Origin: Kiritimatiellia bacterium
Lineage (GTDB): Bacteria; Verrucomicrobiota; Kiritimatiellia; UBA8416; SLMC01
Length of the DNA: 9,496 bases
Direction of reading: 5' to 3'
Assembly (NCBI GenBank): GCA_007133745.1
Contig: SLMC01000413.1
Coordinates: forward strand, 1 to 9,496
Part shown: positions 1 through 5,900 of the stretch, one piece after another
How positions within the stretch are numbered: position 1 is the first letter of the stretch
Layout: every line of letters begins with the position of its first letter
Notes under the pieces: model-generated
What the model saw: the letters and a program-made list of their open reading frames with translations, nothing else
What the model was told of the DNA's origin: nothing
The model's database searches: none
Position numbers and translations under genes: made by a program

Positions 1-1254
1 AAACACATCCAACAGGCCGTCCGCGTTCCAGTCGCCAAAAAACGCGCCAGCGGTTTTCTCGCCGCCGGAAACAGGACAGGCGCGTCCTTTTTCAAACGCG
101 CCGACGGCTTTGCCTTCAAAGAAAAGGCCGCCCGTCTCTCCGACAACAATGATATCGGGCATGCCATTAGCAGTAAGGTCGCCAGCCAGAGCCTGAGCGG
201 CCCGGCCCATGGCTTTAACCGCGTCGGCATCGGCCTCAAGCGTACGCGAGGTGAAGACCCCGGGCGCTTGCGCATCGGGAATGACCAGCGCGACCCCGTT
301 CGCTAAGCCCCACAGCAGACCCGCCTTGCCCTTCACGCCGACTTCCAAAGCCTGAAGCGACACGCAGGCCTCTGACGGCAGGCCGTCCTTGACCGGCGTC
401 GCCGAAAATTTTTCGTCCTCGCCCTGCGTCCACAGGGTCAACCCTTTTCCGTCCCATGAAGCCAGATCGAGCCGGCCATTGCCCGAGAAATCGCCCCAGG
501 CCGCTACCTGTGTTTTCGAACTCAGCCCCCGCTCGGCGGCCACATTCGCAAACGTCTGTTTTTCTTTGTTCCAGACATACAGCCGATCGCCCTGCTCGGC
601 GCCGAGAAAAAGAGCGTTTTCGCCGTTGCACGCCGTATCGACGGAAAGCATAAGGTGGATTTTGCCGGGTACGTTGTCGATTTTCACGTGGTTTTCCCAA
701 CCGGTCCCGCCCGTGGACGGCACATCCAGGTCGGGGTGCTCCAGCAACAGCTTGACCACCTTGATCAGCATGTCCGTCCCGCCGGCCCAAGTCGCATCCA
801 TACCCATGCTACCCTCGGCACCCGATCTGGCATCTAGGCTGAGCGCTTCCCATACGCCTTCCTTCTCGCCTTTTTCAAGCTCGATCCATTGCCCCAAAAT
901 CTGCAAAAACCCTTTTTCTTCTTCGTCTTCGCCCTTTCCGGAAAACAACATTACGGGCGCATCGCCATGGGCTTCGAGAATTTTTTTGAAATGGGGAAGC
1001 TGATGCTCGCGCATATAGGTTAAATCCAGAACAAAAGACTGATCCTTGACAGCCTTCCTGGGTACCAGCGATTCCAGAACCTGAGCCCGACAGTGATTCT
1101 TGTCGTCCGGCGCATCCAATTTAAGCAGCAAAACAAGCTCCGAGGATCTCAACAGATGGACCGGCGTGAAATTGGGGTTGATGAGAGCATGCGCCTTCAT
1201 GCCACTCCCGAAAACAACCATAGCCGCGCACGCCAACACAATGTTTCTTCTCAT
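1..1254 (-). CDS. Exported FG-GAP/VCBS-repeat protein (3' end beyond window)
   Basis: The frame is open for 418 codons from ATG at 1254 to the left edge with no stop. AGGAG at 1265-1261, 6 nt before the ATG, supports this start. Residues 1-24 look like a Sec signal peptide (basic MRRN, hydrophobic core, possible AHA cleavage site). Residues 25-190 are a family-specific region whose fold I cannot name, with an acidic patch (GEDEEE, 108-113) and the segment TWAGGTDML at 155-163. From about 196 come FG-GAP-type beta-propeller blades 48-56 residues apart. Good calcium-loop motifs are GDFSGNGRLD (254-263), GDLTANGMPD (358-367) and GDWNADGLLD (407-416). Blades near 206 (DTACNGENALFL) and 302 are degenerate and lack the usual Asp ladder. 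Such proteins are usually secreted or surface-attached, often in protein or glycan binding; the ligand cannot be read from sequence. More blades probably lie left of the window. The family assignment is firm, the role unknown. Confidence 0.85.
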   Translation of the reverse strand, partial: MRRNIVLACAAMVVFGSGMKAHALINPNFTPVHLLRSSELVLLLKLDAPDDKNHCRAQVLESLVPRKAVKDQSFVLDLTYMREHQLPHFKKILEAHGDAPVMLFSGKGEDEEEKGFLQILGQWIELEKGEKEGVWEALSLDARSGAEGSMGMDATWAGGTDMLIKVVKLLLEHPDLDVPSTGGTGWENHVKIDNVPGKIHLMLSVDTACNGENALFLGAEQGDRLYVWNKEKQTFANVAAERGLSSKTQVAAWGDFSGNGRLDLASWDGKGLTLWTQGEDEKFSATPVKDGLPSEACVSLQALEVGVKGKAGLLWGLANGVALVIPDAQAPGVFTSRTLEADADAVKAMGRAAQALAGDLTANGMPDIIVVGETGGLFFEGKAVGAFEKGRACPVSGGEKTAGAFFGDWNADGLLDVF

Positions 1255-1255
1255 G

Positions 1256-1280
1256 GTTAACTCCTGCTAATGCTGTTAAC
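1256..1280 (-). promoter_or_regulatory. Ribosome binding site flanked by two GTTAAC boxes
   Basis: The Shine-Dalgarno AGGAG (1265-1261) of the FG-GAP gene lies between two copies of the self-complementary hexamer GTTAAC, at 1256-1261 and 1275-1280. The copies could pair in the mRNA, placing most of the Shine-Dalgarno in a 13-nt loop. The stem is short and AU-rich, so any control of translation is speculative. The ribosome site itself is well supported. Confidence 0.5.
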
Positions 1281-1286
1281 AATACC

Positions 1287-1306
1287 TAAGGCGGGCTACG
1301 CCCGCA
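1287..1306. repeat. 20-bp palindromic element, copy A
   Basis: A perfect 6-bp inverted repeat, GCGGGC-TAC-GCCCGC (1291-1305), lies within TAAG...A. The same 20-bp element occurs at 9261-9280 with 18 of 20 bases identical; only two loop bases differ. Both copies lie upstream of minus-strand start codons, here about 33 bp before the FG-GAP start. It resembles a REP-like or leader hairpin. No T-tract follows on either strand, so it is not an obvious terminator. Confidence 0.6.
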
Positions 1307-1385
1307 TCCCAAATCTCAGATTTCAAAGGACACGTCGCATATGCATCGCATCCTAAGACGGAACAGTTTAAACACTAAACAGCGC

Positions 1386-1400
1386 CATCCCGTAGGGATG
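1386..1400. repeat. Small palindrome CATCCC-GTA-GGGATG downstream of aroF
   Basis: A 6-bp perfect stem with a 3-nt loop sits about 75 bp past the aroF stop codon. On the minus strand it is followed by GCGCTGTTTAGTGTTT, which is only moderately T-rich, so it could be a weak aroF terminator or an RNA-stabilising hairpin. It has the same architecture (6-bp stem, 3-nt loop) as the elements at 1287-1306 and 9261-9280 but a different sequence. Confidence 0.4.
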
Positions 1401-1472
1401 CGGAATATTGGACTGACAGCGAACACAAAAGGAAAGATAGCGCCGACGTCCGAAAAAGACAATAGGCAATTT

Positions 1473-2567
1473 TCAGCCTGTTTGCCGCAACGCCTCTCGA
1501 AGGGCGTTCGCCTTGCGCAGAATCGCGCGCAACTGGCTTTCCGTCACGCATTGCTCGCCGTCGCAAAGCGCGCGGGTCGGATCGCCATGGGTTTCGATCA
1601 GCAATCCGTCCGCGCCGGCGGCCACGGCGGCCAGAGCGACCGCCTCCACATTGCGTCGGTAGCCGGTCGAATGGGACGGATCGAAAATCACCGGAAGATG
1701 CGTTTCCCGTTTCAGGACGGGGATCGCGCCGATATCCGCCGTGTAGCGCTGGAACTTGCTCTCCTCGAACGCGCGTATGCCGCGCAGGCACAGCATCACG
1801 TTCGGATTGCCGTTGGCGACAATGTATTCGGCGGCCAGCAGGAAATCCTCCAGCGTCGAGGATTCTCCCCGCTTCAGCATGACCGGCGTCTGTTCTTCGC
1901 TCGTCAGCATGGCCAATTCCTGGAGGAATCCGTAGGATTTCATGTTGCGCGCGCCCACTTGAACGATATCGGCGAACGCCACGACATTTTCCAGCACGGT
2001 CCGATCCTCCTGGGTTCCGTCCGGCTTGACATGGCGATGCTGGCCCGTGGCTTCGGTCACGATTTTCAAACCGAATTCTTCGCGAATCTCGCCCAGTATG
2101 GCCAAGCCTTCGGCGCCCATGCCTTGAAAGCTGTAAGGCGATGTGCGCGGCTTGTAGGCGCCGCCGCGCATGATGGGCACACCCATCCCGCGCGCGTAAC
2201 GGGCAACGGCTCGCGCCTGTTCGCGGCTCTCGACCGAACACGGCCCGGCCATGACGGTCAGCTCGGAGCCGCCAATGGTCGCATCCCCCACGCGTATCGC
2301 GCGGGTCTCCTTGTCGCGGACCTGGCCGTCCTTGGCGTACTGACGCGCAATCAGCTTGTAGGACTTGGATATGCGTATGACCTTCTCGACGCCGTCCAAC
2401 TCCGAAAAGTAGCTTTCCTCAACCCCGCTCAAATCGCCTAGCACCCCGATCACGTCCGTACCGGTCGTGCCGTGAATCACCTCGTATTTCAGGCCTTTGG
2501 CTTCAATGCGCTTGAACACCGCCTGCTCGTGCGCAGGCTCGGCGTTTCTCGACATGTGGATGATCAT
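1473..2567 (-). CDS. aroF: 3-deoxy-7-phosphoheptulonate (DAHP) synthase, type I-beta
   Basis: This cytoplasmic enzyme condenses phosphoenolpyruvate with erythrose 4-phosphate to DAHP, the first step to chorismate and aromatic amino acids. The protein has 364 residues. Residues 1-66 form the ferredoxin-like domain that carries feedback inhibition in the Thermotoga-type enzymes; the TIM barrel follows. Visible motifs are GPCSVE (108-113), KPRTSPYSFQG (139-149), GARNMK (205-210), LKRGE (231-235) and DPSHSTG (296-302). The expected metal ligands are all present: C110, H299, E325 and D336. AGGAG (2578-2574), 6 nt before ATG 2567, selects Met1 over Met5. Two departures from the common form stand out: about 15 extra residues after TEATGQ (171-176), and LCLRGIR at 259-265 where Thermotoga-like enzymes have CERGIR. 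No other aromatic-pathway gene is adjacent. It appears to have its own promoter at 2601-2628. Identification is very secure; the effector specificity is not readable. Confidence 0.96.
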   Translation of the reverse strand: MIIHMSRNAEPAHEQAVFKRIEAKGLKYEVIHGTTGTDVIGVLGDLSGVEESYFSELDGVEKVIRISKSYKLIARQYAKDGQVRDKETRAIRVGDATIGGSELTVMAGPCSVESREQARAVARYARGMGVPIMRGGAYKPRTSPYSFQGMGAEGLAILGEIREEFGLKIVTEATGQHRHVKPDGTQEDRTVLENVVAFADIVQVGARNMKSYGFLQELAMLTSEEQTPVMLKRGESSTLEDFLLAAEYIVANGNPNVMLCLRGIRAFEESKFQRYTADIGAIPVLKRETHLPVIFDPSHSTGYRRNVEAVALAAVAAGADGLLIETHGDPTRALCDGEQCVTESQLRAILRKANALREALRQTG

Positions 2568-2600
2568 GGCAATCTCCTGTTTCTAAAACAATGAGTTTCG

Positions 2601-2628
2601 AGTATCACAAGCGCCGACCGCCTGTCAA
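2601..2628 (-). promoter_or_regulatory. Sigma70-like promoter of aroF
   Basis: On the minus strand a perfect -35 box TTGACA (2628-2623) is followed, after 16 bp, by GATACT (2606-2601), which matches 4 of 6 bases of TATAAT. Transcription would start near 2594, giving a leader of about 27 nt with room for only the AGGAG site. This leaves no space for a trp-type attenuator or T-box, so feedback on the enzyme itself is the likelier control. It lies just downstream of the terminator at 2661-2697, as expected for an independent unit. Confidence 0.6.
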
Positions 2629-2660
2629 CCGACAAAGAACAGTTTGCGTAGATAACAGCG

Positions 2661-2697
2661 TAAAAAACACGCCCGAAAAGGCTTTCCGGTTCGGGCA
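2661..2697 (-). terminator. Probable rho-independent terminator of the macroglobulin-like gene
   Basis: On the minus strand GCCCGAA (2677-2671 as plus-strand complement TTCGGGC/GCCCGAA arms at 2671-2677 and 2690-2696) forms a 7-bp stem with a 12-nt loop. It is followed by GTGTTTTTTACG, a run of six T (2667-2662). Position and orientation fit transcription ending about 235 bp after the stop codon at 2931. An alternative inner pairing, CCGGAAAG with CTTTTCGG, contains a mismatch. One arm lies inside the 26-bp direct repeat. Confidence 0.65.
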
Positions 2698-2711
2698 GCC
2701 GAGCCGCTCCA
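2686..2711. repeat. 26-bp direct repeat, copy 1
   Basis: Identical over 26 bp to 2762-2787; the copies are offset by 76 bp. It begins CCGGTTCGGGCAG and ends CCGCTCCA. This copy supplies the right-hand arm (2690-2696) of the probable terminator. Confidence 0.9.
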
Positions 2712-2735
2712 TCCAACGCAAGCCTCCATGCGGAG

Positions 2736-2755
2736 CGGACGCGCTTCCGCGTCCG
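2736..2755. repeat. GC-rich hairpin between the 26-bp repeats
   Basis: CGGACGCG (2736-2743) and CGCGTCCG (2748-2755) form a perfect 8-bp stem with loop CTTC. No T-run follows on either strand. The preceding GGAGCGG (2732-2738) is also the reverse complement of the CCGCTCC at the end of each 26-bp repeat, so several alternative foldings exist in this 100-bp block. Confidence 0.7.
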
Positions 2756-2761
2756 GCACAC

Positions 2762-2787
2762 CCGGTTCGGGCAGCCGAGCCGCTCCA
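2762..2787. repeat. 26-bp direct repeat, copy 2
   Basis: Perfect copy of 2686-2711. Here the TTCGGGC segment has no nearby GCCCGAA partner and no T-run, so this copy does not make a terminator. Confidence 0.9.
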
Positions 2788-2827
2788 CGAATTCATCCTT
2801 CAGCATGCGCAGATTGCGGATGGACGC

Positions 2828-2886
2828 ACCAACACACGAACACACAAACGCACGTTCAACGTTTTACACTCCACGTTCCACGCGCT
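2828..2886. repeat. Degenerate tandem array: three octamers then five heptamers
   Basis: Read in 8-bp steps from 2828, the sequence is ACCAACAC, ACGAACAC, ACAAACGC. It then switches without a gap at 2852 to 7-bp steps: ACGTTCA, ACGTTTT, ACACTCC, ACGTTCC, ACGCGCT. Three of the five heptamers share ACGTT and all begin AC. The pattern was seen by eye and has not been tested statistically. It resembles the short tandemly repeated heptamers known from cyanobacterial spacers in style, not in sequence. Confidence 0.5.
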
Positions 2887-2908
2887 TACTTTGCCTTTTG
2901 TTCATAAC

Positions 2909-2932
2909 AGCGCCTCTTGCCGGAACGGCGCT
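2909..2932 (-). other. Hairpin overlapping the macroglobulin-like stop codon
   Basis: AGCGCC (2909-2914) and GGCGCT (2927-2932) form a 6-bp stem with a 12-nt loop overlapping the TAG stop at 2933-2931. On the minus strand it is followed by GTTATGAAC and not by a T-run, so it is not a convincing terminator. It may be a 3'-end stabiliser or chance. Confidence 0.3.
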
Positions 2933-5900
2933 ACCGCGCGGGCGGACGGGCGGTACGGATTTCGGCGCCGTGCTCCGAATGCAGAATCAGAATGGCGAAT
3001 TCATTCGCTTCCTCCGGCTTGCGGTCGTTGCGTGACGCGTAATCGAACCGGCCGCGCACGTCGGTATAGCCGTCCTTCCAGAAACTTTCCCGTCCGTCCA
3101 CGGATCGCGCGAAGACCTTGACATAGGTCTTGGGCAGCGGCGTGTTGTCGTCCGCCAAACGCACCTCGATCTGGCCGTAGCTTTCCATGCGGCGCACGCG
3201 CAGCCGGTTGGCGTACCAGGCCGCGCTCGCGCGTTGACCTTGACCGACCAGTTCCACCATGAGATTGCGGTCGCGCCAGTCGGGCGGCAACGCGACCGGC
3301 TCCAACTCGCCGTCGCCGCGCAGAGCCACCTCGCGCGCAAAGGCCGGACGCACCACCGCGAAGTCGGCGCCGCGTTCGGTCAGGAACGGGCGACGACTGA
3401 ACAGCAGTTCGATATCCATGGGATAGAGATTGAGCGTTGCCCGCTTGAGATTGTGGGCGGCGGCCATCAGACGGCCGGACTCGACACGCAGCTCCAGCGA
3501 CGGCATGGCCACAGCATGCCGATCCATATCCTGCTGCCGGGTCGGATCGTCCGCATCCTGACCGACTGCCTCGCCGCGCGCCTCGCGTACCGCCTGAATC
3601 ACGGCCCGGAACCGTGCACGCCAGCGCGGCACGGAATGCTCCGCATACGGCTGCGCCAGCGCCAGGGCCCGATCCAGTTCCAGACGGCGCAACGCGAGCC
3701 AGGCCTTGAGATAATCCGCCTGCAAGGTTTCCTGAAGGTCCGCCTCGCGAATACGGGCCAGATGCGTGCCGGCCTCTTCGAGCCTGTCCTGCAGCAGGAG
3801 ATAGTACACCAGCGCCAGCCGCTCGGAAGCATCCAACGCGTTGCGATAAAGGGCGGTCCTCAAATAAGCGCGATACTGCGTGTTCAGCGCGGCATTGAGA
3901 ATGATGCGCCGGTCGCCGACCGGATGCGCGCGCGGATTGACCAGCGGATCGTATTCGAGGTGCTCGTAGGTCTTTTCCTCGACCGGCTCGACAGTCAACA
4001 GCGCCGACGCGAAGACCGGCCCCACCCCGAACCGTGCCCGGCTGCGCGCCAGCCAGATGCGGGCGCGCTCGGCATCGCGATGATGGATGGCGTAGGAAAA
4101 CACGGTGTCCTGCACGTGGCCGCGCGCGGTCAGCAGATCGGTCGCCTGCTCGAAGAAGCGGCGATCCCGGAGACGCCAGGCCATCTCGTCCAGATTCAAA
4201 CGCCGCACGTTATGCCGGCCCAGATAGTCCAGCACGTCGGCGGCGGACGCATGTTGCGAGATCCAGCCCCAGGAGGTCTTGTCCACTTCCGTCGGCGCAT
4301 CCACGACGGTAAACATTCGCGGATCGGCTCGGCCCGCAATGGCCTCGTCGGCCGCCGCATGGGCGGGAAACTGCATGAACGTCCCGGATTCCGGAAACGT
4401 GAAGAAGTATTCGATTTTCGACGTCGTGTACGGTTCCAGCAGCATCGAAACATCGTCGGTATAGAACCCGTTGCGAACAGGCATCGCCCCTTGCGGTATC
4501 TGCAGCAGCACGTTCAGGCGCCGTCGCGACGCCGTCGGATTGGTGAGCGTTACGCGCGCGCCGTACACGGTTCGACGCACGAACTCGCCCGCGACAAATT
4601 TCTCGATGCGCTCCGCGCCCTCGAACCGGTACGGATCGTCCGGCCGATAGAATTGCTGGGAAAGCAGCAGCGGCCGATCGTCCTTCGACAGGGCCGCCGG
4701 CAGAATCTGTTCGGCCACCAGCAGAGCCGGCGTCCGCACGGTCAGCGACAGACGGGCGCCCTCCAGCGTCTCTTCCGGTTCAACCGCTTCGAACGGCAGC
4801 CCGCAAAACGCCAGCGCCGCGAGCGTCTCCGTCAGCGACCCGTGCGCCTCCAGCATATGCGCCGACACCTCCGCTCCGGCAGCCACATCCCGCCAAAAAC
4901 GGTTGACCGCCACACGGTCGGGCGTCTCGTCCTTCACGCGTACCCGCCAGTAGTTGCGCTCCGCCCACTCCTTGGTCTTGGGCAGCGCCCGGTACAGACG
5001 AACCACGCCGCCAAACGGATCCGCCATGCCCTCGGCATCCATCAGCATCACCGCCCGGTCCTCTCCGATTCCAGGTTCATCTATGGTCTCTTCGCGCAAA
5101 GAGAGAACCGGCGATTTGAGCATGGCAACCGCATCCAATTCGGCGGGAGCCGGCGAAAACGCGTCCATCACAGCTTCCGTAGCCACGGCGGGTCGGGCCG
5201 GTCGGGCGCCGGGCATGCTCCGAAGCGTTTCGGATTCTCGCCTGGCCCTTTCCCGGACTTCCTCGCGCGCCTGGGCGACGGCTTCGTCCAAGTCCGCCGT
5301 TTGCAACGCGACGCGTACCCGGCGCGCAAAGGCTTCGGGATCGGGCGGCAGCAGTTCCCAAACCTCGCGCATGGCGGCCTGAATGGCCGCCGCATCGCCG
5401 CCCCGGCGCGCCAGCAGCGCCAGCTCCAGGGCATTGCGCCGCTGCAATCGGTCCAGGCGCGTATCTTCGGGGGTCAACGTCTCGAGCAGCCAGCGGTCCA
5501 CAAACGTCTTGTCCTTCTTGTGAAGCAAATACGGACGCACCACGGCATCGAAAAAGGCGCGGTCGCGCATGTACAGAAACAAATGCAACTCGTGACAGGC
5601 ATGTTCGCCGTAGAGTTCGCGCTTGCGCTCCTCGTCCAAGCCGGACCAATCCTTCAGGAACGCGAACGTTTTCAGATCGGCATGACCGCCCAGCGTATGC
5701 AGCACATCGAACGCCTGCGCAAACGTGCCGAACACCTGATAGCGACTGGTCGCCGCATCGGGGAAAACGGCCGGCTGACCGGGCCCGATCGCCTGCACGG
5801 TTTTCTGTCGACTGAACGAGGCGTCCGGATTCAAGCCGCTCAGCAGGCGCGCGTCGCGGGGTTGCATCTCGCGGTCCGGCAATAGATGGCGCGTGCGGCT

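Larger units (their letters stand above)
2568..2930. other. 363-bp gene-free spacer between the macroglobulin-like gene and aroF
   Basis: No gene is supported here. From right to left it holds a hairpin overlapping the macroglobulin stop codon, an 8-bp/7-bp tandem array (2828-2886), two 26-bp direct repeats around a GC hairpin (2686-2787), a probable terminator (2661-2697), the aroF promoter (2601-2628) and the aroF ribosome site (2574-2578). Short open frames across it are made of these elements. Confidence 0.8.

Noticed and set aside
1341..2441. 366-codon plus-strand frame antisense to aroF, with AAAGGA before its ATG
   Set aside because: It lies in codon register with aroF, whose motifs are unmistakable; the AAAGGA is probably chance, and the product has no recognisable domain.
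2736..2755. Hairpin as a second terminator
   Set aside because: No T-run follows the stem on either strand.
2686..2787. Two-unit CRISPR-like array
   Set aside because: Only two 26-bp copies with one 50-bp interval that itself forms a hairpin; no further repeats, leader or cas gene.
2564..2845. 93-codon minus-strand frame ending in an ATGA overlap with aroF
   Set aside because: It starts with GTG inside the octamer array, has no ribosome site, and runs through the two direct repeats, the terminator and the aroF promoter. The overlap with the aroF start looks coincidental.
3234..5885. 883-codon plus-strand open frame antisense to the macroglobulin-like gene
   Set aside because: It is in exact codon register with a well-supported minus-strand gene, its protein is Arg/Gln/His-rich with no recognisable motif, and its openness is explained by absence of CTA, TTA and TCA in the sense strand.
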